Shown: positions 19,112 to 27,379 of the stretch, piece by piece
Layout of the letters: the number at the start of each line of letters is the position of its first letter
How positions within the stretch are numbered: the first letter of the stretch is position 1
Assembly (NCBI GenBank): GCA_002842575.1
Contig: PHDJ01000001.1
Location: 62,001 to 126,000 of the forward strand
Length of the DNA stretch: 64,000 nucleotides
Source: Bacteroidetes bacterium HGW-Bacteroidetes-2
GTDB lineage: Bacteria; Bacteroidota; Bacteroidia; Flavobacteriales; Flavobacteriaceae
Direction of reading: 5' to 3'
The notes under the pieces: generated by a model
Seen by the model: the letters and a program-made list of their open reading frames with translations, nothing else
Databases searched by the model: none
What the model was told of the DNA's origin: nothing
Position numbers and translations under genes: made by a program

Positions 19112-19810
19112 TTAGTTTTTATTGCTGTTTTCAATATCTTTTCGATTGTTTAATTCAGAACTATCGGGCACAATCCAAAAAAAAGCTTGTACTGTTTTTA
19201 ATTGACTTGTCGTAGAAATTTCATTTGTTATTTGTTCCATATATTCTACGGTTATTTGTTTATTCGGTACCCAATCGTCCATATCAAAGGAGTTGGATAT
19301 AATTCGTGTGCCAGGCGGAAGTGCAAGTAAAAGCGGACGCAATTTTAAATTCAGTTCTGCTGTCAAGAACAACGAAATTACGGTTGCCTTAGAAAAGTCA
19401 GCTTCAAACAAATCTGCTTTATAAAAAACGGCTTTCTCTGAAACACCCTGTTGTTCTGCTACTTTTTTTGAAAACTCTACGAGTTCAGCTTCATATTCAA
19501 TCCCGGTTGCAAAAGCACCTCTTTTTGCCGCCTCGATAACTAATCGACCGTCTCCAGAACCGAGGTCAAAAAAAATATCCTTTGGTCCAACTTCTGCCAT
19601 ATCGAGCATTGCATCGATTAACAATTGATGGGTTGGCAACCAAATAACATCTTTGCCTTTGGCTCCTTCTAACGGCACAAACTCTTGATTTTGAGCTATT
19701 GTATTTAAAGGCAATAAAATCAAAAAGAAGCTTAGAATGAGAAATTCTGAACGTATAGAAAATGTTCTTATACTTTCTATATCATTTAAAAAGCGTAAGC
19801 ACATTTTCAT
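19112..19810 (-). CDS. Exported class I SAM-dependent methyltransferase-like protein
   Basis: 232 residues. A hydrophobic segment (LILSFFLILLPLNTIAQ, about residues 24-40) precedes a Rossmann methyltransferase domain with motif I FFDLGSGDGRLVIEAA and an acidic residue in GIEYE. The lead-in VIWLPTHQLLIDAML matches the family related to FAM173/ATPSCKMT lysine methyltransferases; bacterial relatives often carry a signal peptide. If it is exported, the source of S-adenosylmethionine is unclear; alternatively the N-terminus is an anchor with the domain in the cytoplasm. The gene sits 27 bases after the cytolysin-like gene and directly before LP3. Substrate unknown. Confidence 0.75.
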   Translation of the reverse strand: MKMCLRFLNDIESIRTFSIRSEFLILSFFLILLPLNTIAQNQEFVPLEGAKGKDVIWLPTHQLLIDAMLDMAEVGPKDIFFDLGSGDGRLVIEAAKRGAFATGIEYEAELVEFSKKVAEQQGVSEKAVFYKADLFEADFSKATVISLFLTAELNLKLRPLLLALPPGTRIISNSFDMDDWVPNKQITVEYMEQITNEISTTSQLKTVQAFFWIVPDSSELNNRKDIENSNKN

Positions 19811-19837
19811 AGTAGTAAGATTATGATTTTTAAAATT

Positions 19838-21748
19838 TTAGTCTAATAATTCAAAAGTCATCCAAGCAGCAGCTTTTTCAGAACCACCCCCAAGTCTAAT
19901 GGGGCCTTCCAGAACATATCGATTACTTAACTTTTGAATGTCTGCCACCATTAAGTATTCTTCACCAAAGGAGTGAAACTTCCCTCTTTTATCTTTAGTT
20001 TGCCCAATTTGTCCGTCTGGGAATAAGGTCTCTTCTTTGAGCGGTGTGATCTTTAAAAGAAGTTGAATTATCTCTTTAATGTTAACTGGAGTAGCTATAT
20101 TATTGGCTAATACTTTGTCATCATTATTTCCTAAGGTCGTCGTACTATATTCTTTTAACCATGTATAAATTTTAAAATCTGCATAAGGATCATTTAATTC
20201 CTCTTGAGAAACAGTAAAAACAAGCGAATTATTAATGATGTTTCCTCTACCCGATCTATTTCTATTTTGTTTGATATGGAGTTGATTTTTAGAGTCTCCG
20301 GCAATAAGTATGTTTTTTTGATTAGGCACTTGAACAGGACCATTTTGTTTATTTGGTAAAACGTTAATTGATCTTGAGGTAAATGTTTTTTCTTTTCCGT
20401 TTGCTTTATACACAACATATTGTTGGATAGCATAATCATCAGGTTCATTTCCGCCACCATCTCTACCGCCAATACATTGAAGGTCTAATAAAGTCACTTT
20501 TAGTTTAATATCTTTTTTTGGCACACAATTTCTCTCTTTTTGCTCAAATACAGAACTTAACATTAGTTGCTCCCCTTTAAGGTTTTTTACTTTGTATGAA
20601 ATTGGTAAAGCTAATCGTCCGTTTCCAGCTTCTGCAAAAACCCATTTATCAAAACCAGCCGACATATCAGACTCTTGAAGTGAACGGGCTGCAACGCTAG
20701 AACTACCTCCATAAAAGAAAACACGAATCTCCGATGAGCTATCTCGGTTTACAGATTTTAAAAACCCGCTGATTTCTCCTTTACTTATAGCATAATTAAC
20801 CTTAACACTCATTTCTGCTTTTATCTCACTCATGCTCTTAGTAGTTTTAATCAGCATCAATCCTTTTCTTCCATAGGTTACATCCGAAACGTAAGCGAGT
20901 TGATTGGCATTGGGCATATCACTTACAAAGCTAACGGTATTAGGGTCTACCGCAACATTATACATATTTTGAGAAAATTTGATTAAATAATAATAACTAC
21001 TACTAAAATCTCCCCCAGAAACGCCAAACTTTGCCGAAAGGAAAGGCCCAGCACTATAAGAACCTGTAATTGCGTACTGAAAGCTTTTTTCTGAATTGAT
21101 TTCAGTTATCTCAAAATTCATATCTGCGGGTATTGATTTGGAATTTACCTTTCCCGTTAAGTTGCCTAAAGCATTGTTAATTCCGCTAACATTTTGTGGA
21201 TTTAGTATGTCTACGGAAAGGTTGTCTAATCCTGCAATCGCTGAAGTATTTACTAGATAAACCGTTAAGGGATTTCTTGGTGTGGTATTGATGGTGTTTC
21301 TGCCGTCTATAATTGAGGAATAATTAATCACCACCCCTGGTTTAATAAAATCTGGAACAGATGAAGTAGTAAAGTAGCTAAAATCTGATGTGGTAATGTC
21401 TAGTTTTCTAGTTGTTGGTGGTTCACATAAATTTGGTTCCTTTCCACTAATTTCAATACTGTTTATTGCCCCAGAACCAGTAGTTTCAATTGTTGTTTTA
21501 TCAGTTCTGTCTCTGGAGTCACTTACGTCAATTTTTTTTAATGCGTTTATGTTTTTATATAATTCTGGATTAAGTGTTGGTTTTTTTATCAACTTTACAG
21601 GATCCGTATTCAGTGCTTTTGGATTAATCACTTTTGGTGAACTTTCCTTTTTTGGTTTATTTAAACGGGGAGTTATTTGGGCATTGCTGGATAAAGTTGT
21701 TAAAAAAAGCAGCAAAATGCAAATTGATGTAATTTTACGATTTATCAT
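19838..21748 (-). CDS. Cholesterol-dependent-cytolysin-like pore-forming protein
   Basis: 636 residues with a Sec signal peptide (MINRKITSICILLLFLTTLSSNAQ). Residues ~105-400 match the thiol-activated cytolysin/CDC core: YYYLIKFSQNMYNVAVDP aligns with the KQIFYTV... region, YVSDVTYGRKGLMLIKTT (286-303) with the conserved VSxVAYGR segment, FFYGGSSSVA (344-353) with VLGGD, and LPISYKVKNLKG with YPISYTSVFLKD. The tryptophan-rich undecapeptide and a normal cholesterol-binding domain 4 are absent; a different, probably beta-sandwich region (~410-636) takes their place. This fits the CDC-like proteins of Bacteroidota, described as inter-bacterial, protease-activated pore formers. Proline/lysine-rich residues 25-75 could be a processed linker. 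Encoded 30 bases after the DUF4870 gene, before the methyltransferase and LP3. Target and partner subunit are unknown. Confidence 0.82.
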   Translation of the reverse strand: MINRKITSICILLLFLTTLSSNAQITPRLNKPKKESSPKVINPKALNTDPVKLIKKPTLNPELYKNINALKKIDVSDSRDRTDKTTIETTGSGAINSIEISGKEPNLCEPPTTRKLDITTSDFSYFTTSSVPDFIKPGVVINYSSIIDGRNTINTTPRNPLTVYLVNTSAIAGLDNLSVDILNPQNVSGINNALGNLTGKVNSKSIPADMNFEITEINSEKSFQYAITGSYSAGPFLSAKFGVSGGDFSSSYYYLIKFSQNMYNVAVDPNTVSFVSDMPNANQLAYVSDVTYGRKGLMLIKTTKSMSEIKAEMSVKVNYAISKGEISGFLKSVNRDSSSEIRVFFYGGSSSVAARSLQESDMSAGFDKWVFAEAGNGRLALPISYKVKNLKGEQLMLSSVFEQKERNCVPKKDIKLKVTLLDLQCIGGRDGGGNEPDDYAIQQYVVYKANGKEKTFTSRSINVLPNKQNGPVQVPNQKNILIAGDSKNQLHIKQNRNRSGRGNIINNSLVFTVSQEELNDPYADFKIYTWLKEYSTTTLGNNDDKVLANNIATPVNIKEIIQLLLKITPLKEETLFPDGQIGQTKDKRGKFHSFGEEYLMVADIQKLSNRYVLEGPIRLGGGSEKAAAWMTFELLD

Positions 21749-21778
21749 GATATTTATTTTTTTTAATGTTTTAAGGTT

Positions 21779-22129
21779 TTATAGGTTTTTAAACCATTCT
21801 ACGTATTTATCTCCCAAAAAAGGGACTGTATTTTGTTTTCCGTTGATAGCGTTCATCAATCCAACTATCCACATGTAGAGTAATACAAAAATGCCGAGAA
21901 TATTTATAATCCATCCTAATATTGGAATCATCCCGATAATACCTAGGGCTAGTCCGGTTAAAGCCAACCCTAAAGATTGCTTAATGTGAAATCTAGCAAA
22001 TTCATTTTTCTTTTCGTTATTCATCACAAAGGCAATGATTAAACCGATAATGGTGATGTAAGCTATCATAGCTATGTTTTTGCCCTCGTTTGCGATTGAA
22101 ATGTCTAATTTGTTTTCTGTTTGTTCCAT
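21779..22129 (-). CDS. DUF4870/Tic20-like small membrane protein
   Basis: 116 residues with about three membrane helices and the typical pattern NEFARFHIKQSLGLALTGLALG between helices, as in DUF4870 proteins. No signal peptide; an inner-membrane location is expected. The function of the family is unknown. It lies 9 bases after LP4 and 30 bases before the cytolysin-like gene, so it is very likely co-transcribed with both. Confidence 0.8.
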   Translation of the reverse strand: MEQTENKLDISIANEGKNIAMIAYITIIGLIIAFVMNNEKKNEFARFHIKQSLGLALTGLALGIIGMIPILGWIINILGIFVLLYMWIVGLMNAINGKQNTVPFLGDKYVEWFKNL

Positions 22130-22138
22130 GTTTTTTAT

Positions 22139-22726
22139 TTATTGTAATTTATTAAAATCTAGTTGGTCTATAAATTGTCCTACTTCTGTAGCTTTTAAAT
22201 TGGTTCCATTAACGCGTATATAAAACCGTTGGTTGACTATAAATTCTATGGTTGCAGAATTATTATAATTGCCTTGCATTTCAAAAACATCTACCCCTTT
22301 TCTATTGTAAACTTTGGTATATCCATCTTCGGTGTTTTCTGCAAAATTCATTTCAATTTTTTGGGTGATACTTTTCTTTACCTTTACATCTTTATCACTT
22401 TGACCGTTAGTAATTTGAAGGGTAATGTATTTTTCATAACCTGATTTATAATGGTAATTCGCTTCTATATGATGGAACCCTTCTTCACCAATCGTGCTGG
22501 GTTCCATTTTAACATATTCCAGTATTTTTTCAGGAAGCCAATCGTTTAATTCATGGCCTGTATATATTTTATAATTTTGTGCAACGTTCATTTCATTTCC
22601 TGAATTGGTAGATTTATTCTCAGAAGATGCCTTTTCAGCATTGGTTTCTTTGACTCCTTTTTCATGTTTGCACGCCATTATGACTATTGTAAAAAGTAAA
22701 AGAAGTAGTTGTATTGCTTTTTTCAT
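22139..22726 (-). CDS. Lipoprotein, member LP4 of the paralogous family
   Basis: 195 residues, lipoprotein signal MKKAIQLLLLLFTIVIMAC then KHEK. Family marks are clear: LNDWLPEKILEYVKMEPS, a central ITNGQSD where others have DGAG, and the C-terminal IEFIVNQRFYIRVNGTNLKATEV...DQLDFNKLQ. It directly precedes the DUF4870 and cytolysin-like genes (9 and ~390 bases), the best position for an immunity or accessory protein. Serine/asparagine-rich residues 25-45 form a linker. Confidence 0.82.
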   Translation of the reverse strand: MKKAIQLLLLLFTIVIMACKHEKGVKETNAEKASSENKSTNSGNEMNVAQNYKIYTGHELNDWLPEKILEYVKMEPSTIGEEGFHHIEANYHYKSGYEKYITLQITNGQSDKDVKVKKSITQKIEMNFAENTEDGYTKVYNRKGVDVFEMQGNYNNSATIEFIVNQRFYIRVNGTNLKATEVGQFIDQLDFNKLQ

Positions 22727-22912
22727 GTTTTGCTGTTTATTATAATTAATTTTTTGAAATTGAGTTATTTTGCCTATTGCTAGTTATTTCGCCTATTGCT
22801 AGAGTTATTTTTCTTTTAAGTTGTTGGGTTATGTCTTACCTATAATGGCTTATCCTGAATACACTATATGGTTGAAGAGTTATCGTAAACGCCTTGCATT
22901 TTAAAAAATATT

Positions 22913-23665
22913 TTAATTATCTGCCAACACAATCCATTGTACATCTGCCGGCAATACCTTTTCTTGGCTTATGATTGTTTTAGATGGGTAAGTGCTTCCG
23001 TCATTTGCGGTAAATACTTCGGCTATTTCGCGTTTTATAATATTCCACCCTTCTTCCAATTTCAAGTCTATTTGCGTGACACTATCAAATTCTTCACCGC
23101 TATTGGTGCCCGTTAGAATGGAAACCTGCCCTTTGACAGACGCATCCTTTTCAACAAAAAAATATTGAATATAATATCCTGGATTAATGCTACCCATCTG
23201 ATAATTATACAGCCATTTTGCCATTTCGGGGCTGTTTGCCATATAAAGCATTCCGTATTTTTCTTTTTTGGCCTCACTACCCACTATTAAATCAGGGACT
23301 CCTGCCACTACGGCATCACCATTTTCATACACAAAATCTCCGGGAAAATAACTGCTGTTACTGCCAAAAGTGTCTGCTACGGTTTTAAAGCTGAGACTCC
23401 AGCCTTGAGGGGCATCTTTTTTTGCTGCCTCTGCCTTTTCTTTTAAAATGGTCATAAAGTCATATTCTAGTACTAGCTGTACCTCACCATTTGGACTTAC
23501 ACTTCCCCAAGTATCCATTTTGCCGGTTACAAAATCTTCAGAAACTACTAGTGCGTCGTCGTAGTTCCAGTTGGGAATAGAGCCTTGTACATACAACTGG
23601 GCGTTTAGCAAAAAGCTAGAAAGTAAGCCTGCAATACTTAAAAAAAAATTAATTTTTGTTTTCAT
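22913..23665 (-). CDS. Exported protein of unknown function, paired with LP4
   Basis: 250 residues with signal peptide MKTKINFFLSIAGLLSSFLLNAQ. I do not recognise a named family. It shows weak but collinear similarity to the protein encoded at 24318-25013: a G-x-I/L start, the G-x-x-x-x-(D/N)G-x-(V/F)-x-(I/V)-x-L strand (WGSVSPNGEVQLVL against IGELKADGNFEIDL) and the end LKLEEGWNIIKREIAEVF against VKLKEGLNLVQYQLQTIY. Together with the neighbouring lipoproteins this gives an alternating secreted/lipoprotein arrangement. It begins 23 bases after LP5. Confidence 0.65.
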   Translation of the reverse strand: MKTKINFFLSIAGLLSSFLLNAQLYVQGSIPNWNYDDALVVSEDFVTGKMDTWGSVSPNGEVQLVLEYDFMTILKEKAEAAKKDAPQGWSLSFKTVADTFGSNSSYFPGDFVYENGDAVVAGVPDLIVGSEAKKEKYGMLYMANSPEMAKWLYNYQMGSINPGYYIQYFFVEKDASVKGQVSILTGTNSGEEFDSVTQIDLKLEEGWNIIKREIAEVFTANDGSTYPSKTIISQEKVLPADVQWIVLADN

Positions 23666-23688
23666 AGTTTTAAAATGTGTTGGTATAT

Positions 23689-24291
23689 TTATTTCAATGC
23701 ATCAAAATCTAAAAGATCTAATGCTTCCCATACGGTTTCTATTGTGTTTTTGTTGCTTCTTGCAGTCGCAAAAAATCGTCCTTCTACTTCAAATTTGATG
23801 TCAACCTGATCGTATTGATGTAGTATTCGCTCCGCAGATTTTCTGCCCTTTCGTACATATACTTTTTGATGTAGTTCTGGATTATCTTCCTCTTTTGTTT
23901 CATCTAGACCTACTGCAATCATATTGTTGACAAACAATGCTAACGGGCCATTGCCGTCCCAAACAGTAATTGTAATATTTTTAGAAGGGTCATTAGGATG
24001 AACATAAACAACTCTGGCACGGCTTTCTTCATCTTGACCAATGTCATTTTTACTTCGATCCAAACGGTAATCCAATAATTTTTCCGGAAACCAATTTGCA
24101 ATAGTCTCACCATCATTGCCTTTAGACAAGCCTTGTTTTATGTTATTGGCTGCGTTTGAGTTCGTTTTTATTAATCCTTCTATTGCTTTGTTACCATCAG
24201 AGTCGGTGGTGCTCTTTGTTGATGATTCATTTTTACAACCAATAAAGCAAAGCAAACTGCTGATAAAAAGTAATGTGATTTTTGTTTTCAT
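23689..24291 (-). CDS. Lipoprotein, member LP5 of the paralogous family
   Basis: 200 residues, lipoprotein signal MKTKITLLFISSLLCFIGC then KNES, followed by a Ser/Thr/Asn-rich linker. Family marks: IANWFPEKLLDYRLDRS, VWDGNGPLALFVNNMIAVG and a C-terminal IKFEVEGRFFATARSNKNTIETVWEAL, then DLLDFDALK. It lies 26 bases after the secreted gene 24318-25013 and 23 bases before the secreted gene 22913-23665. Role unknown; immunity-like or structural lipoprotein are possibilities. Confidence 0.82.
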   Translation of the reverse strand: MKTKITLLFISSLLCFIGCKNESSTKSTTDSDGNKAIEGLIKTNSNAANNIKQGLSKGNDGETIANWFPEKLLDYRLDRSKNDIGQDEESRARVVYVHPNDPSKNITITVWDGNGPLALFVNNMIAVGLDETKEEDNPELHQKVYVRKGRKSAERILHQYDQVDIKFEVEGRFFATARSNKNTIETVWEALDLLDFDALK

Positions 24292-24317
24292 ATACTCGTT
24301 TTATCAATACTATTTGG

Positions 24318-25013
24318 TTAATAAAAATATTTTGCTATCCAGATTATCGGTGGATTTTCCCCCGCATTGGTTATTTTGATAGTATTGGGAAATGAAGCTC
24401 GCACGTCAGGATCTGTTTTATAAATCGTTTGCAGTTGGTATTGCACCAAGTTCAACCCTTCTTTTAATTTCACATCAAATTCAACACCTACTTCAATATC
24501 TTTTTCGTCATAATAATCAAAATTGGTGCACTTTTTTTGAAGTTCAACAGCTTGTGTTAGCAGTAAAACCTTATAAAACGAACCTTGTACAGCATCGTTA
24601 TAACTATTATCATCCAGCCACAACTGAAGCTTTTCATCAGAAACAGGAAATAGTGAACCCGCCCACGTATTGTTTTGCCAAAGAGCAATAAATCCTGCAT
24701 CACTGGCAATTTTGGCTTCGCCTTCTGGAAAGTCATTGGGGTCTCCGCAACCATACTGAAATCCATAACTCAAATTAGAAATAAACATCTCTTGATCTTC
24801 TTTCGTAAGGTTTTCTGCCGGATTTTTACTTAAGTCTATTTCAAAATTTCCGTCGGCTTTTAATTCGCCAATTTTAACTAGTTTGTCAAACCCAAATAGG
24901 GTAAGTACAATATCCATTTCTCCTTTGCTATGATTTTCAAGCGTACCGCTAAACTTTTGTGCGTAGGTAGTATTTATGGCCAAAATAAAAATGATGACTA
25001 GTGCTGTTTTCAT
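24318..25013 (-). CDS. Exported protein of unknown function, paired with LP5
   Basis: 231 residues from the ATG at 25013 (MKTALVIIFILAINTTYAQ). Upstream ATGs at 25043-25046 overlap the stop of the previous gene by four bases but would add a lysine-rich tail in front of the signal peptide. Unknown family, weakly collinear with the 22913-23665 product. Contains a cysteine pair in GYGFQYGCGDP-like context and CTNFDYYDEKD. Predicted all-beta. Confidence 0.62.
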   Translation of the reverse strand: MKTALVIIFILAINTTYAQKFSGTLENHSKGEMDIVLTLFGFDKLVKIGELKADGNFEIDLSKNPAENLTKEDQEMFISNLSYGFQYGCGDPNDFPEGEAKIASDAGFIALWQNNTWAGSLFPVSDEKLQLWLDDNSYNDAVQGSFYKVLLLTQAVELQKKCTNFDYYDEKDIEVGVEFDVKLKEGLNLVQYQLQTIYKTDPDVRASFPNTIKITNAGENPPIIWIAKYFY

Positions 25014-25042
25014 ATTTAAAAATTTATATTTTATTAAGAACA

Positions 25043-25381
25043 TCATTTTACAATGAATGAAAACGTTAAAGGCTTACTACTCCATTTAATAGCCTCAGAA
25101 CTTGATACCATTTCTAGCGTAACATCGTAAGTTCCTTTTGGAAGTGGTGTATCCATTTGATCAGGGGCTAATTTTGGGGTTGGCATTATTCCTGCTTTTT
25201 GAATTCCGGGAATCATATCAAAAGCTTCAATGGGAAGAAACAAATCAACAACTGTGGTTTCTTTTAAGATGCTTTTTGGCGAAAGTCCGTTAAGGGTTAC
25301 AATGCCGTCAATGGATTGAGCATAAGAATAACCCGAAATAAGAATTAAACAAAAAAGTGAAAGGAGTTTTAAAGTTTTCAT
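25043..25381 (-). CDS. Small exported protein of unknown function
   Basis: 112 residues with signal peptide MKTLKLLSLFCLILISGYSYAQ. The mature part is about 90 residues, beta-rich, with a proline-containing centre (GIMPTPKLAPDQMDTPLPKGTYDVTLEM). No family recognised. It lies 33 bases after the DUF4412 gene and immediately before the secreted/lipoprotein pairs, in the same direction. Confidence 0.6.
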   Translation of the reverse strand: MKTLKLLSLFCLILISGYSYAQSIDGIVTLNGLSPKSILKETTVVDLFLPIEAFDMIPGIQKAGIMPTPKLAPDQMDTPLPKGTYDVTLEMVSSSEAIKWSSKPLTFSFIVK

Positions 25382-25414
25382 AAATGAGTGTATTAATAAT
25401 TAATACGAGAAAGA

Positions 25415-26245
25415 TTACATGAATTTATAACCGTTTGTATTAAACGTGAAGCTTTTTGGTTCCAATAATGTACATTCCATGGTGCCTGATTTGTCTTTTT
25501 TTCCTTTATTCAATTTATCTTTCATCTCCATGAACATCATGGTTGCTTTTTCACCTTCTTCAAATTGGTTTTTGATAGCTGCAGGAATTCTGTCAGAGTC
25601 CATTTTAAAAACATCATAAAATGTAACTGGAGCTTCATTGGTGAAATAAAGGGTAAAAATATATTCGTTACTTTCCATTTTTTTTCCTTTACAATCATAT
25701 CCTAAAAATGTTTTATTAGGCAAATCTGTGATGGTAAAGTCATCATAGTTAACGTTGTCTGGTTCATCATCCAAAAAATCATCGCCATTAATGGCTGTAG
25801 CGGTTGCTATTTTGTTTTCCCCAGACTTTATAAACATATAATTAATGTTTGTGAGCCCATCCATAATCATAAAAGCATTTTGAGCTTGACTCATTTCAGC
25901 ACCCATATAACGTGCACCGGGTTTTAAAAAATAATCCATGTTCATTTTTGTTTTACTTGTAGCAGTGGTCATCGTTAAACGATATTGATACTCAAAATCA
26001 AATGAAGCAGGTACATTTTGTGGGGTCACTTTTTTGCCTGCTTTTCCGCCTCCAAGATTTGGATCAAAGACCTTGTCCATAGTCTTACTGGTTTTTTGTG
26101 CAGCCTTGTCAGCAGTTTTGTTAATGACAGTTTGCTCTACCCTGTCTTCAACCTTTTTTTTAAGTTTACCCAAAAATTGGGCATTTACATTAGAGACTCC
26201 TGTTAAGAAAAAAAGGCTCGTTAGTAAAAAAAAATACTTTTTCAT
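25415..26245 (-). CDS. Exported DUF4412 protein
   Basis: 276 residues with signal peptide MKKYFFLLTSLFFLTGVSNVNAQ. After a basic helical linker (KLKKKVEDRVEQTVINKTADKAAQKT) the protein matches DUF4412: FEYQYRLTMTT...MNMDYFLKPGARYMG, LPNKTFLGYDCKGKKMESNEYIFTLYF. Such proteins are exported and of unknown function. It is probably the first gene of the minus-strand train that leads to the cytolysin-like gene. Confidence 0.8.
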   Translation of the reverse strand: MKKYFFLLTSLFFLTGVSNVNAQFLGKLKKKVEDRVEQTVINKTADKAAQKTSKTMDKVFDPNLGGGKAGKKVTPQNVPASFDFEYQYRLTMTTATSKTKMNMDYFLKPGARYMGAEMSQAQNAFMIMDGLTNINYMFIKSGENKIATATAINGDDFLDDEPDNVNYDDFTITDLPNKTFLGYDCKGKKMESNEYIFTLYFTNEAPVTFYDVFKMDSDRIPAAIKNQFEEGEKATMMFMEMKDKLNKGKKDKSGTMECTLLEPKSFTFNTNGYKFM

Positions 26246-26427
26246 GATAAAATTTTAATAGTTTATTATCCAAATTTGGTTATAAAAGATTATTTAATAA
26301 TGTAATAGTGTATTGTTGAATTTGTTTTTTTTATAATTGGTTGTAATTTTAGTATGGATGGTTTTATGACACGTTTGAGGTTTATTAAAGAGAAAGTGTT
26401 TTTAATTTTATTCTGCAAAACTTTTAT

Positions 26428-26468
26428 AAAAAAAGCAGCATCTAAACTTTTAGACCCTGCTTTTTTTT
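26428..26468 (-). terminator. Intrinsic terminator of the 27.9-26.5 kb transcript
   Basis: Long inverted repeat: AAAAGCAG (26431-26438) plus TCTAAA, then TTTAGA and CTGCTTTT (26457-26464), flanked by A and T runs. It lies just past the stop of the gene at 26519 and separates this transcript from the DUF4412 gene train. Confidence 0.8.
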
Positions 26469-26518
26469 ACAGCTATTTTTGTTGCTTTTTAATAGAATTT
26501 AGGATTTTATTTTTTGTG

Positions 26519-27379
26519 TTATTCATTTTTAGAAAGTAAAATCCAGCGTTGATCTGCCTTACTGTAGATATAGCTTAGGATCAAATTTTCGCCTTGTGTA
26601 GAAAATATAATATTTCCAAAAGAGAGGTTATTTAGTCGTTGTGATGCTGATGCAGCAGCACTTTCATTATTGATTATTATTGTTCCATTCGTCAAATAAA
26701 AATGCAATACTAAAATTTTACCATCTGCATCAGCGGGAACAGATATGCCATTCAAAAGTGTATTATTTGTAATATTCAATCTAACATAAGACATGCCATT
26801 AGTGTTGAACGAGTTATATGTAGTGCCAGGCGAAGTAAAGAGAAATTGGTTTAAAGACAGATCTCCATTAAGATCGAGTTTTGATGTTGGTGTTGCTGTT
26901 CCGATACCAACATTTCCTGAATTGTTGTTATTAATATGTATTCCGTTTGGTGTCCATTTGTTATCCGCGCTACTTAAAGCATAAGGTACGCTCTGTAATT
27001 GACTTGTACCTATTATAGTATAATTATTACCCCCTGCAGGATCGGTTTCGGTTTTGATAAAATAAGGACCGTTTGCCCAATTTATGGATGAAAAAGTACC
27101 TGTTACCGGAGTTCCATCGCCCACTTTCAGCGTAGCTAGACCATTGTTATTTGTCGTAGGCAGATGCGTTTCTACATAAACTGCTGTGCCATTAGCACTG
27201 CCCTGAAGTATAGAAATTTTCATCCCTACGTTTGAATTTGAAATTAACACATCACTACTATTTCTAATAACAGATTGGTAAGACATGCTTTGCGGTGCCT
27301 GTGCAACTGTGGTGTTTAACGAACAGATTGTAGTGAGCAGTAGGATGGTTTTTACAGTTTGTTTTAAATAATTTTTCAT
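26519..27379 (-). CDS. Exported protein with NVGIGTxxP motif, adhesin-like
   Basis: 286 residues with signal peptide MKNYLKQTVKTILLLTTICSLNTTVAQ. The early part APQSMSYQSVIRNSSDVLISNS...GLATLKVGDG is typical of a large family of exported Bacteroidota proteins, as is NSGNVGIGTATPTSKLDLNGDL, a phrase also seen in phage tail-fibre-like proteins. The C-terminal ~120 residues are beta-rich. No T9SS sorting domain is visible. Its start overlaps the stop of the preceding T9SS gene by four bases (ATGA), so translation is coupled. Confidence 0.75.
   Translation of the reverse strand: MKNYLKQTVKTILLLTTICSLNTTVAQAPQSMSYQSVIRNSSDVLISNSNVGMKISILQGSANGTAVYVETHLPTTNNNGLATLKVGDGTPVTGTFSSINWANGPYFIKTETDPAGGNNYTIIGTSQLQSVPYALSSADNKWTPNGIHINNNNSGNVGIGTATPTSKLDLNGDLSLNQFLFTSPGTTYNSFNTNGMSYVRLNITNNTLLNGISVPADADGKILVLHFYLTNGTIIINNESAAASASQRLNNLSFGNIIFSTQGENLILSYIYSKADQRWILLSKNE

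Noticed and set aside
26519-27379. Prophage tail-fibre gene
   Set aside because: The NVGIGT motif also occurs in exported non-phage proteins of Bacteroidota, the protein has a signal peptide, and no other phage genes are present.
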